Assembly (NCBI RefSeq): GCF_046097595.1
Contig: NZ_JBJUVG010000001.1
Location: forward strand, 285,584-349,583
DNA: 64,000 bases
Reading direction: 5' to 3'
DNA from: Peptococcus simiae
GTDB lineage: Bacteria > Bacillota > Peptococcia > Peptococcales > Peptococcaceae
The notes below the pieces were generated by a model, which was given only the letters and a program-made list of their open reading frames with translations, was not told the origin of the DNA and made no database searches. Shown here in pieces: positions 25,460-33,600 of this stretch (positions within the stretch are counted from its first letter, which is position 1; each line of letters opens with the position of its first letter). Position numbers and translations under genes: made by a program.

Positions 25460-26176
25460 ATGTCCAATAATCAAAGACCATACAGCGGAACCAGCCAACG
25501 GGCAGAACTCCACAAGCGGATTTGGGCCATAGCCGATGACGTACGGGGGGCTGTTGATGGTTGGGACTTTAAGCAGTACATTTTAGGCATCTTATTTTAC
25601 CGGTTCATTTCCGAAAATATGACCGAATTTTTCAACCGGGCCGAGCATGAGGCCGGCGATCCGGACTTTGACTATGCCCAGCTTTCTGATGAAGAGGCCG
25701 AGGTCGACTTCCGGCCCAATACCGTTGAGGACAAGGGCTTTTTTATCCTGCCCAGCCAGCTTTTTGAAAACGTTGTCCGCCAGGCCCGGACCAATGAAAA
25801 CCTCAACACTGACCTGGCCAATATCTTTAAGTCCATCGAAGGGAGTGCCATCGGCTACCCTTCTGAAGATGACATCAAGGGCCTCTTTGATGATATCGAT
25901 ACCACCAGCAACCGCCTGGGTGGTACCGTTGCCGAAAAGAACAAGCGCCTGACCGATATCCTCACCGGCATTGCTGATATTAACTTCGGCGCCTTTGAAG
26001 ACGGCGAAATAGACGCCTTTGGCGATGCCTACGAATACCTCATCTCCAACTATGCCCGGAATGCCGGCAAGTCCGGCGGGGAATTCTTCACCCCCCAAAC
26101 CGTCTCCAGGCTCCTGGCCCGGCTGGTTATGGATGGTGTTGACACCGTCAATAAAGTCTACGACCCCACCTGCGGG
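25460..26176 (+). pseudogene. hsdM: Type I restriction-modification methylase HsdM, cut by the ICE
   Basis: The N-terminal 239 residues of a type I DNA adenine methylase subunit: helical N-domain (GWDFKQYILGILFYRFISE), then GEFFTPQTVSRLLARL and KVYDPTCG. The homology stops within the SAM-binding motif DPTCGSG; from 26177 the frame runs for 36 foreign codons to a stop at 26284. Full HsdM proteins are about 500 residues or longer, so the product is dead as a methylase. The base composition changes from GC-rich to AT-rich at the same point. The 3' part should lie beyond the right end of the window, on the far side of the ICE. Confidence 0.92.
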
Positions 26177-26182
26177 TTTCGT
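26162..26182. other. Left junction (attL candidate) of the ICE
   Basis: The last bases that encode HsdM are GACCCCACCTGCGGG; AT-rich non-coding ICE DNA starts at TTTCGTG. The exact crossover may be 1-2 bp off, because the intact gene would continue with similar bases. The stretch 26177-26443 carries no gene apart from the read-through tail and a hairpin. Confidence 0.65.
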
Positions 26183-26385
26183 GTCATAATAGTGATAGAG
26201 GCAAATAGTTATGTAAATATAAGGAGTTCAAGACTTCTACCAAAGTTTAAAACTCAAAAAATAAATAGTTGGTGTGCTGCTTAGAGTATCCATTTTAACA
26301 ATGGGTATTGTAAATAGCATACCAATAAAACTAAGGATTCTTTAAAGAGTCTTATTTTGTGATGAAAATTTAATATGTAAATCTC

Positions 26386-26421
26386 AGACGATAGAAAATC
26401 AAAAATTCTGTCGTCTTTTTT
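26386..26421 (+). terminator. Terminator-like hairpin just before repA
   Basis: AGACGATAGAA (26386-26396) pairs with TTCTGTCGTCT (26406-26416), followed by T. It ends only about 12 bp before the AAAGGAGG of repA, so it acts inside the leader of the gene, not at the end of another one. Confidence 0.7.
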
Positions 26422-26443
26422 ATTTTACAGAAAGGAGGTAAGG

Positions 26444-27217
26444 ATGAATTTTGATTATTTTTATAATAGGCAATCTGAGATGTATAACTTCATTAGGTTG
26501 CCTATGGTATTAATGGAAGATGAGATTTTTGAGAGTATTTCTATTGAAGCAAAAGTTTTGTATTCATATATGCTTAATCGAATGGGTCTTTCATATAAAA
26601 ATGGCTGGATAGATGAAGATGGAAAAGTCTTTATTTACTACACAATGGATGCTATTAAAGATCAATTTAACTGTGCTAATGATAAAGCCTTAAAGATTAT
26701 AAATGAGCTTGATACAAAATCAGGAATTGGATTGATAGAAAAGAAAAGACAAGGACTTGGAAAACCAAATAGGATATATGTTAAAGATTTTATGAGTGTT
26801 TTCTCCGATTCAAATAATAGAAATCCAGATTTCCGAAAAGCAGAAGTCCAGACTTCCGATAATCGGAATTCAAGAACTCCGAATAACAGACTTCAAGATT
26901 TCCGAAAATCGGAAGGTAACTATAACAATATTAATAATAATGAGTTAAGAAAGAATGATTTTAATAAAGGGCAAAAGCCTTATGGAATATATAAAAATAT
27001 ATTTTTGACTGATGAAGAATATAAGGACTTAACAAATGAGTTAGGAAGCAGGATTAGTGAGTATATTGATAGGTTGTCGTCATATATGAAAGCAAATAAT
27101 AGAGCGTATAAAGATCATAAGGCAACGATAATCAATTGGTATCTTAATGATCAGGCGAAAAGCATTAATGACAAATCAACAAGAAAAATGAATTACGATA
27201 TAGGAGAGAGTTTATGA
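26444..27217 (+). CDS. RepA_N-type replication initiator protein
   Basis: 257 residues. The N-terminal 110 residues (FDYFYNRQSEMYNFIRLP, then EAKVLYSYMLNRMGLS and a winged-helix core up to RIYVKDF) are the RepA_N domain of plasmid and ICE initiators. A hydrophilic, Asn/Arg-rich linker (about residues 120-175) separates it from a C-terminal helical domain. It probably allows replication of the excised circle. AAAGGAGG precedes the ATG. The 3' end overlaps the DnaC-like gene by 4 bp (ATGA). Confidence 0.9.
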   Translation: MNFDYFYNRQSEMYNFIRLPMVLMEDEIFESISIEAKVLYSYMLNRMGLSYKNGWIDEDGKVFIYYTMDAIKDQFNCANDKALKIINELDTKSGIGLIEKKRQGLGKPNRIYVKDFMSVFSDSNNRNPDFRKAEVQTSDNRNSRTPNNRLQDFRKSEGNYNNINNNELRKNDFNKGQKPYGIYKNIFLTDEEYKDLTNELGSRISEYIDRLSSYMKANNRAYKDHKATIINWYLNDQAKSINDKSTRKMNYDIGESL

Positions 27218-28041
27218 AGACCTTAAAAGATTTTGTATTAAGAGAAAATGATATTGAAAGAAATGGACATATCTATTGTAAATCATGTGGTAAAAGAGTC
27301 GATGGAGAATTACTTGACCTTGGATTTACAAAGTTTATTCCAAGAATTAAATGTGAATGTGAAATAAAAAGAGATAAGGAAAATGCAGAAAGAGAAATAT
27401 TAGCGAGAATATCATCGCTAAAAAGAGATTGTTTTTCATCGCCAAACCAACACCAATATACTTTTGAGAGATTCTTAAATGAAAAAGGTCAAGCTTACAA
27501 GGTTGCTTATAATTATGCTAAAAATTTTGAACAAATGAAGGAAGACAATGTTGGACTTTTATTTTATGGAGATGTTGGCAGTGGAAAGACTTATCTTGCT
27601 TGTTCTATTGCAAATGAATTAATCGAAAGAGAACAAGTTAAAGCTAAGATTATGAATTTATCTCAGGTTATAAACCAAATACAAAAATCTGCATTCAAGA
27701 TAGATTCAAATGAAATTATAAATAACCTATCAAATATTCCCTTGTTAATCTTAGATGACCTTGGAATTGAAAGGGATACATCTTATGCAAGAGAACAAGT
27801 ATATAACATTATAAACTCAAGATACTTAAAGGGTAAGCCGACAATTTTTACTACAAACTTATCATTAGAAATTATTCAAAATCCTAATATTGACCTTGAG
27901 TATCAGAGGATATATTCAAGAATACTTGAAATGACAATACCAGTTAAAGTTACAGGAGAAGATTTTAGAAGAAAAATCCATCAAGAGAAGTTAAGAAAAT
28001 ACAAAGAGTTACTTTTATATGGAGGTGGAATAGATGATTAA
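27214..28041 (+). CDS. DnaC/IstB-like ATP-binding protein
   Basis: 275 residues. An N-terminal zinc-ribbon-like part (CKSCGKR and KCECE) is followed by an AAA+ core: Walker A FYGDVGSGKTYLA, Walker B LLILDDLGIE and the sensor segment FTTNLSLE. It probably loads the host replicative helicase at the ICE origin, working with RepA. It overlaps repA by 4 bp and the next gene by 8 bp. Confidence 0.9.
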   Translation: MKTLKDFVLRENDIERNGHIYCKSCGKRVDGELLDLGFTKFIPRIKCECEIKRDKENAEREILARISSLKRDCFSSPNQHQYTFERFLNEKGQAYKVAYNYAKNFEQMKEDNVGLLFYGDVGSGKTYLACSIANELIEREQVKAKIMNLSQVINQIQKSAFKIDSNEIINNLSNIPLLILDDLGIERDTSYAREQVYNIINSRYLKGKPTIFTTNLSLEIIQNPNIDLEYQRIYSRILEMTIPVKVTGEDFRRKIHQEKLRKYKELLLYGGGIDD

Positions 28042-28519
28042 TGAAGAAGTATCTAGGTCAAGTCTTAATCTTGAAGTAAGACTTGCAAAAGCAACAAGTA
28101 AAGCAATTCTTGATGCCTTAAAGAAAGTACACAAGCAAATAGAAGAACAAGGAGGCTTGAAAAATGTAATAAAAAATAACGGAGAAGAAGTAAAACTAAA
28201 AGATATGGTTAAAAAGGGACAGTTAGAAGAAATTAATCTAAAAGATCCTGAGTTAAAAGAACTAAAGAAAATTTTAAATAAACACGGAGTGAAGTTTTCT
28301 GTTATGAAAGATAAGGAAACTGGTAACCACTCTGTGTTTTTTCAATCTAAGGATATAAAGGTAATGGAACACGCCTTTAAAAAAGCAGTTAAGGCTTCTG
28401 AAAGAAAGGCCGATAGAAAAGATTCAATAACGAATACTATAAATAAGTTTAAAGATATGGCTAAGGACACCATTAGTAAAGATAAAGTTAAAAATAAACA
28501 TAAGGAGCAAAGCTTATGA
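28034..28519 (+). CDS. PcfB family protein (DUF3801)
   Basis: 161 residues. The core (NGEEVKLKDMVKKGQLEEINL, then LNKHGVKFSVMKDKETGNHSVFFQSKD) is the PcfB/DUF3801 domain, which in conjugative plasmids works together with the coupling protein at the relaxosome. The C-terminus (DSITNTINKFKDMAK...KNKHKEQSL) resembles the tails of the helicase and the second SSB-like protein of this ICE. It overlaps neighbours by 8 and 4 bp. Confidence 0.85.
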   Translation: MINEEVSRSSLNLEVRLAKATSKAILDALKKVHKQIEEQGGLKNVIKNNGEEVKLKDMVKKGQLEEINLKDPELKELKKILNKHGVKFSVMKDKETGNHSVFFQSKDIKVMEHAFKKAVKASERKADRKDSITNTINKFKDMAKDTISKDKVKNKHKEQSL

Positions 28520-29250
28520 TAAGTAATTTAAAAACATTTGAAAATAAGAATTTTGGGAAACTCACTGTTATTGAAAAAGATGGTGAGTTTTTCTTTATAG
28601 CAAATGAAGTAGCAACTATGCTAGGATATGTCAATCCCAGAAAAGCTGTTTATGACCATGTAGATGAAGAAGATAAGGGTGTAACGAAATGGAACACCCC
28701 TGGAGGAATACAGAATATTTCAATTATTAACGAATCAGGATTATATTCACTTATCCTTTCATCAAAACTGCCACAAGCAAAAATATTCAAAGCTTGGGTA
28801 ACTAGAGAAGTCTTACCAAGTATTAGAAAAAATGGAGGATATATAGCTGGTCAAGAAAAGAAAACTAACGAAGAACTACTTGCAGATGCAATTCTTGTAG
28901 CCAATAGAATTATTGCCGAGAGAGAAGAAGAAATTGACGAATTAAGACCAAAGGCAGACTATTATGACAAATTAGTAGACTATAACCTACTTACAAACTT
29001 TAGAAATACTGCCAAAGAGTTAGGAATACCACAAAATCAATTTATAAGTTTTTTAATGGATAAGGGATTAATTTATAGAGATAAGAAAAAGAAACTCTTA
29101 CCTTATGCAGATAAGAACAAGGGATATTTTGAAGTTAAAGAATGGGTTGATCCACTAGGTACACTTGTAGGCATACAAACATTTATAACACCAAAAGGAA
29201 GGCACTACCTACTAATTTTATTAGATAGCGAAGGTTTCTACGATGAATAA
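28516..29250 (+). CDS. Phage-type antirepressor with BRO-N and KilAC domains
   Basis: 244 residues. Residues 1-110 form a BRO-N domain (FFIANEVATMLGYVNPRKAVYDHVDEEDKG, then SGLYSLILSSKLPQAKIFKAWV and VLPSIRKNGGY). Residues about 130-240 form a KilAC/ANT domain (FRNTAKELGIPQNQFISFLMDKGLIYRD). Such proteins inactivate phage repressors by direct contact or bind DNA. Here the gene is built into the transfer operon between pcfB and the coupling-protein gene, with 4-bp and 8-bp overlaps. It may switch transfer genes, or act on prophages in the recipient. Confidence 0.88.
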   Translation: MISNLKTFENKNFGKLTVIEKDGEFFFIANEVATMLGYVNPRKAVYDHVDEEDKGVTKWNTPGGIQNISIINESGLYSLILSSKLPQAKIFKAWVTREVLPSIRKNGGYIAGQEKKTNEELLADAILVANRIIAEREEEIDELRPKADYYDKLVDYNLLTNFRNTAKELGIPQNQFISFLMDKGLIYRDKKKKLLPYADKNKGYFEVKEWVDPLGTLVGIQTFITPKGRHYLLILLDSEGFYDE

Positions 29251-31039
29251 GGTATTAGAAGCCATTCTTTCTGATATTAAAAACTTAATTAAAATAGACA
29301 ACCCAAAGAAATTTATATTATCAAACATTCCCTATCTATCATTCTTCTACATTGGAAATATCCTTTCTAAGCACATCAATTCTTATGTAGGAGGAGATAT
29401 TATTGATAAAATAATGGTGGGAATTTCTGATATAGGAACTTTATCTTATATACCAAGCCTTAATCCAAGGGACTTGTTAGTAGGTGTTTTAGTTGCTGCT
29501 CTTGTTAAGTTAATTATTTATAGCAAAGGAAAAAATAAAAAGAAATATAGGCAAGGCAAGGAATATGGATCTGCAAGATGGGGAGAAAGCAAGGATATTG
29601 CTCCATATATTGACCCAAAGTTTGAAAATAATGTACTAATAACTAATACCGAAAGACTAACAATGAACTCAAGACCTAAAAACCCTAAATATGCTAGAAA
29701 TAAAAATGTATTAGTAATAGGTGGTTCTGGATCAGGTAAAACAAGATTTTATGTAAAGCCAAATCTAATGCAAATGCACTCTTCCTATGTAGTAACAGAT
29801 CCAAAAGGGACACTTGTGTTAGAGTGTGGAAAAATGCTTTATGAAAATGGATATGACATAAAGATTTTAAACACAATAAACTTTAAAAAATCTATGAAAT
29901 ACAATCCATTTGCCTATTTGAGAAGTGAAAAAGATATTTTAAAGCTTGTTCAAACTATAATTGCTAATACAAAGGGAGATGGAGAAAAGGCAGGAGAAGA
30001 TTTTTGGGTAAAGGCTGAAAAGTTATATTACACTGCTCTTATCGGTTATATCTATTATGAAGCACCAGAAGAAGAAAAGAACTTTAAGACACTTTTAGAT
30101 ATGATTGACGCAAGTGAAGTTAGAGAAGATGACGAAACCTATATGAACCCAATTGATAGGCTCTTTGAAGCTCTTGAAAAGAAAGACCCAAGTCATTTTG
30201 CAGTTAAGCAATATAAGAAATATAAGCTTGCAGCTGGAAAAACTGCCAAGTCAATTCTCATATCTTGTGGAGCAAGACTAGCACCTTTCGATATAAGAGA
30301 GCTTAGAGAACTAATGAGCGAAGATGAATTAGAACTCGATAAAATTGGAGATAGGAAAACTGCCTTGTTCGTAATAATATCAGATACAGATGATACCTTT
30401 AACTTTGTAGTATCAATAATGTATTCCCAACTATTTAATCTACTATGTGACAAGGCAGATGATGTGTATGGTGGAAGACTTCCTGTTCATGTTAGGTGTC
30501 TACTTGATGAGTTTGCAAATATCGGCTTGATTCCTAAATTTGAAAAACTAATAGCGACAATTCGTTCAAGAGAAATATCAGCAAGTATAATTCTGCAAGC
30601 ACAATCTCAATTAAAAGCAATTTACAAAGACCATGCAGATACAATAGTTGGTAACTGTGATTCAACACTTTTTCTAGGAGGAAAAGAAAAAACAACAGTA
30701 AAAGAATTATCAGAAACCTTAGGAAAAGAAACCATAGACTTATATAACACATCAGAAACAAGATCCAACCAAAAATCTTTTGGACTAAATTATCAAAAGA
30801 CTGGCAAGGAACTTATGAGCCAAGATGAAATAACTGTAATGGATGGTGGTAAGTGTATATACCAGCTAAGAGGAGTAAGACCTTTCTTGTCTGATAAATT
30901 TGATATTACAAAGCATAAGAATTATAAGTTGTTGGAAGATTATGATAAGAAAAACTTGTTTGATGTTGAAGAGTATTTAACAAATAGAGATAAGGTAAAG
31001 CTAAAATCTAGTTATAAAATAAATAGGTTAAATATTTGA
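29243..31039 (+). CDS. VirD4/TraG-type type IV coupling protein
   Basis: 598 residues. Two N-terminal membrane segments, then the ATPase with Walker A VIGGSGSGKTRFY (about residue 160), YVVTDPKGTL, a Walker B region CLLDEFANIGLIPKFEK and the GNCDSTLFLGG and QLRGVRPFLSDKFDI segments of the VirD4/TraG family. It delivers the relaxase-DNA complex to the secretion channel at the membrane. Confidence 0.93.
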   Translation: MNKVLEAILSDIKNLIKIDNPKKFILSNIPYLSFFYIGNILSKHINSYVGGDIIDKIMVGISDIGTLSYIPSLNPRDLLVGVLVAALVKLIIYSKGKNKKKYRQGKEYGSARWGESKDIAPYIDPKFENNVLITNTERLTMNSRPKNPKYARNKNVLVIGGSGSGKTRFYVKPNLMQMHSSYVVTDPKGTLVLECGKMLYENGYDIKILNTINFKKSMKYNPFAYLRSEKDILKLVQTIIANTKGDGEKAGEDFWVKAEKLYYTALIGYIYYEAPEEEKNFKTLLDMIDASEVREDDETYMNPIDRLFEALEKKDPSHFAVKQYKKYKLAAGKTAKSILISCGARLAPFDIRELRELMSEDELELDKIGDRKTALFVIISDTDDTFNFVVSIMYSQLFNLLCDKADDVYGGRLPVHVRCLLDEFANIGLIPKFEKLIATIRSREISASIILQAQSQLKAIYKDHADTIVGNCDSTLFLGGKEKTTVKELSETLGKETIDLYNTSETRSNQKSFGLNYQKTGKELMSQDEITVMDGGKCIYQLRGVRPFLSDKFDITKHKNYKLLEDYDKKNLFDVEEYLTNRDKVKLKSSYKINRLNI

Positions 31040-31057
31040 TTTTATGGAGAAGGTAAA

Positions 31058-31333
31058 ATGTGTGAAAATAGAAAATCATCTTTAATTATATTAAATATAA
31101 ATGGTGAGCAGTTTATTTTGGAAAGTGATACAGAACTCACAAGGGATAAGAAAAATTATATTGAAGCAATATGTGAGACAATGTACGATGAAAGTAATGA
31201 ATGGTATGAAGATATATATGATATGTCCCCATATGATATAGCTGAGCTATTTGAAAAAACAGTAAAAGAAGAAGTAGGAATAACTGTTATATTTAAAGCG
31301 ATAGACCTTGAAGTATCGATTTTAGAAGACTAG
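31058..31333 (+). CDS. Hypothetical small acidic protein
   Basis: 91 residues with many Asp, Glu and Tyr. The pattern (LNINGEQFILESDTELTRDKKN...YDMSPYDIAELFEKTVKEE) occurs in small proteins next to coupling proteins of such elements, but I do not know a function. It is preceded by a weak GGAGAAGG and followed 17 bp later by a terminator-like hairpin. Confidence 0.65.
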   Translation: MCENRKSSLIILNINGEQFILESDTELTRDKKNYIEAICETMYDESNEWYEDIYDMSPYDIAELFEKTVKEEVGITVIFKAIDLEVSILED

Positions 31334-31350
31334 AAATAAGGTATTAATGA

Positions 31351-31385
31351 GCGATAGAAATTAAAAACTCTATCGTCTTTTTTTA
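31351..31385 (+). terminator. Terminator-like hairpin downstream of the small acidic gene
   Basis: GCGATAG (31351-31357) pairs with CTATCGT (31370-31376), followed by about eight T. Its stem sequence resembles the hairpin in front of repA. Confidence 0.75.
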
Positions 31386-31497
31386 TACTCAAAATTAGAC
31401 CAGCTATCAAATGTCAAGTAAAAAATATAAAATAATCAAACTTGTAATTGATGGCATGGCAAACAAGCCTATCATGATAGGCTTAAAGAAATGACAA

Positions 31498-32673
31498 TTA
31501 AATATTAGGAATGTAAGCTTTGTTATCCCTCAAAACAGCAAAGATAATATTAGTAAGCTTTCTAGCAACAGCACCAATAGCTGTACCATGAGCCTTCCCT
31601 CTTTCTCTAAGTTTTTGATAATACAAAGATAAAGCAGGGTCCTTAAAAGCAGCAACAATTGAAGCAAGCCAAATAGCACGTCTTAAATAAGGTGAGCCAT
31701 GTTTAGAAATCTTAGTGTTAGTAGCTACAAAATTACCTGATTGCTTAACAGCAACATCTAAGCCTGCATATGCAACTAATTGATTAGCCTTATCAAATCT
31801 TTTGATATCACCAATTTCTGAAAAGATAGCAGCACCTAAAATAGGACCAATACCAGTAATACTAGTAATTACAGGGCAAAGTTGATCAAGCATAATCTTA
31901 ATTTCATTTTCAATTTCAAGAATTTGTTCTTCAAGAAAAGAAATTTGATTAATAATCTGCTTAATCTGGAAAGAAAAAGATCTAAGAGCAAACTTAATAC
32001 CAAAAGTATTAGAAGCAGCATCTTGAATTTCCTTAGCCTTATCGATACCAAAACGACCCTTACTAGACTTACTCAAAAGTTCAGCAAGAGATGAAGCGGG
32101 AATAGAAATCATATCTTCAGGTAAAGGGTATTTACTCAAAAGCTCTTTAGAAGCAACACCATAGATATTAGAAAAAAGCTTATCATATTCAGGAAAAACC
32201 TGATCCAAAATAGCAACAAGCTTCCTTTTCCAATCAGAAGCTTCATCAACGAGAGCAAACCTGTATCTGGAAAGATTTCTGAGAGCAAAGGTATCCTCAT
32301 CAGAAAAATTAGAAATGGAATATTCGCCAAACCTAAGAATTTGAGCGATAACAAAAGAATCAACAGCGTCATTCTTAGTCTGTCTAATGTACATTTTTCT
32401 AAAAGCATCAGACTGAATTGGGTTAATAACAACACAAGAAAAGCCTAAATCAGTTAGAAAAGAATAAAGACTAAGCCAATAATGACCAGTAGCTTCCATA
32501 CCAATAACACAATTGTCATTAGATAAAGAAAAAGAGGAAATGAACTTCTGAAATTTTTCTAAACCCTTAACAGAATTAGAAAAAGATAAAGACTCAGAAA
32601 GAGCTTTTCCTGAAGAATCAATAATTGAAGCTTCGTGGTTACACTTTGCAATATCAACACCAATGTAAAACAT
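31498..32673 (-). CDS. IS110 family transposase
   Basis: 391 residues. The N-terminal DEDD RuvC-like domain shows FYIGVDIAK (Asp7), GMEATGHYW and KNDAVDSFVIAQILR. The C-terminal Tnp20 domain holds the helix-hairpin TGIGPILGAAIFSEIG, YAGLDVAVKQSG and KHGSPYLRRAIW, where the conserved Ser of GSPYLRR is the nucleophile in recent models of IS110 recombination. The start at MFYIG fits the family; a longer frame extends to 32787 but covers the predicted RNA region. The gene is intact. Confidence 0.95.
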   Translation of the reverse strand: MFYIGVDIAKCNHEASIIDSSGKALSESLSFSNSVKGLEKFQKFISSFSLSNDNCVIGMEATGHYWLSLYSFLTDLGFSCVVINPIQSDAFRKMYIRQTKNDAVDSFVIAQILRFGEYSISNFSDEDTFALRNLSRYRFALVDEASDWKRKLVAILDQVFPEYDKLFSNIYGVASKELLSKYPLPEDMISIPASSLAELLSKSSKGRFGIDKAKEIQDAASNTFGIKFALRSFSFQIKQIINQISFLEEQILEIENEIKIMLDQLCPVITSITGIGPILGAAIFSEIGDIKRFDKANQLVAYAGLDVAVKQSGNFVATNTKISKHGSPYLRRAIWLASIVAAFKDPALSLYYQKLRERGKAHGTAIGAVARKLTNIIFAVLRDNKAYIPNI

Positions 32674-32895
32674 AAAATCACCTAGCTTTAATATAAATTT
32701 AGATAGAGCAAGAGCCCTCTGAACTTTACGACAATGCAACCTCGTTAGACATACAGCAACGAAAAGTGCTATCCAGCTCATACGCATAAAGACGTAAAGA
32801 AGAGGCGTAACCCTAATTTAGGAAGACGAACTTCAAGGAGGTTAGCTACGACCTCTATCTATACAATTATTATCTCACAAGAAAGTGAGATAGAG
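32674..32895 (-). ncRNA. Candidate bridge RNA region of the IS110 element
   Basis: About 220 bp upstream of the transposase do not encode a recognisable protein. In the reading direction of the transposase they start with a clear stem-loop (TATCTCAC/GTGAGATA, 32871-32893) and then several weaker stems. In IS621 and other members of the IS110 group, this position encodes the bridge RNA that pairs with target and donor DNA. Assignment rests on position and structure only. Confidence 0.45.
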
Positions 32896-32923
32896 AACAA
32901 TATGTAGTAATTTTTACTACAAC

Positions 32924-32929
32924 TATAAT
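32924..32929 (+). promoter_or_regulatory. Possible -10 box before a leader peptide
   Basis: A perfect TATAAT lies 16 bp before the ATG of the 8-codon leader frame. No good -35 box is visible. Confidence 0.35.
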
Positions 32930-32945
32930 ATACGAGGAGGTTAAA

Positions 32946-32972
32946 ATGGTAAGGATAAGAAGTCCCACTTAA
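32946..32972 (+). CDS. Candidate 8-codon leader peptide (MVRIRSPT)
   Basis: ATG follows GAGGAGG with 5 bp spacing, and the frame stops after eight codons. A terminator-like hairpin begins 24 bp later, before the SSB-like gene. The order promoter box, short translated frame, hairpin, gene is that of an attenuator. It could also be a remnant of a longer gene cut by the IS110 insertion. Confidence 0.4.
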   Translation: MVRIRSPT

Positions 32973-32996
32973 AATAATTTAATATATAAGACATTT

Positions 32997-33028
32997 AGCG
33001 ATTGAAATATAAGTTCAGTCGCTTTTTT
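32997..33028 (+). terminator. Terminator-like hairpin before the SSB-like gene
   Basis: AGCGATTGAA (32997-33006) pairs with TTCAGTCGCT (33014-33023), followed by T. It resembles the hairpins at 26386 and 31351 in stem sequence. Confidence 0.7.
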
Positions 33029-33061
33029 AATTGAAATTTATAGATTAAGGAGAAGAAATTA

Positions 33062-33373
33062 ATGGATAGAGAAATGATAAATATTAATGCAAATTTAGTT
33101 AAGGAAGCTGAATTTTCAGAATTTGAAAAAGATGGAGAAAGTGTTCAAGTAGCAAATTTTGCTCTTGTAAAAAAATATGGAAAAGGCAAAGAGTATACAA
33201 ATTGCTCAGTATACGGAGAAAAGGTAGAAATTGTAAAAGAATTTGAAAAAGGAGATCTTATCCATGTCTTTGGATATTTCAAAGAAAACAAAAAAGGAGA
33301 TAAGGTCTACAAGAATTTTATAGTTAAATCACTAAACAAAATAGAAAATAAGAAAGAAAACGAGGAGGAATAA
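33062..33373 (+). CDS. SSB-like OB-fold protein
   Basis: 103 residues with an OB-fold pattern: ININANLVKEAEF, VANFALVKKYGKGKEYTNCSVYG, then KGDLIHVFGYFKENKKGDKVYKNFIVKSL. It is similar to the C-terminal half of the protein at 57994. It may coat single-stranded transfer DNA. It is shorter than cellular SSB and lacks the acidic tip DDIPF. Confidence 0.8.
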   Translation: MDREMININANLVKEAEFSEFEKDGESVQVANFALVKKYGKGKEYTNCSVYGEKVEIVKEFEKGDLIHVFGYFKENKKGDKVYKNFIVKSLNKIENKKENEEE

Positions 33374-33374
33374 T

Positions 33375-33590
33375 ATGGAATTTTTTACAGCTGGAGTTGG
33401 AGTTTTAAAGACACTTGTAACTGCAATTGGTGCAGGTTTAGGAGCATGGGGAGTTATTAACTTAATGGAAGGTTATGGTAATGATAACCCTGGTGCTAAA
33501 TCTCAAGGTATTAAGCAGCTTATGGCTGGTGGTGGAATTGTACTAATCGGTATCAAATTAATTCCACTACTTGCAAATGCTTTAAAATAG
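33375..33590 (+). CDS. Maff2 family small membrane protein
   Basis: 71 residues with two hydrophobic segments and the family pattern LKTLVTAIGAGLGAWGVINLMEGYGNDNPGAKSQGIKQLMAGGGI. It belongs to the secretion channel genes of CTn-type ICEs and resembles VirB2-like pilins in size and topology. One base separates it from the SSB-like gene. Confidence 0.88.
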   Translation: MEFFTAGVGVLKTLVTAIGAGLGAWGVINLMEGYGNDNPGAKSQGIKQLMAGGGIVLIGIKLIPLLANALK

Positions 33591-33600
33591 GAGAAAGTCT

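Larger units (their letters stand above)
31400..32900 (-). mobile_element. IS110 family insertion sequence (ends not mapped exactly)
   Basis: One transposase gene on the minus strand with non-coding DNA on both sides, set between two ICE hairpins (31351 and 32997) that belong to the plus-strand operon. IS110 elements lack clear inverted ends and target duplications, so both boundaries are estimates. The part downstream of the transposase holds a perfect 20-bp palindrome (31465-31484). Confidence 0.75.

Noticed and set aside
32674..32787. N-terminal extension of the IS110 transposase
   Set aside because: Family members begin at the MFYIGVDIAK block; the extra part covers the predicted RNA region and is not protein-like.
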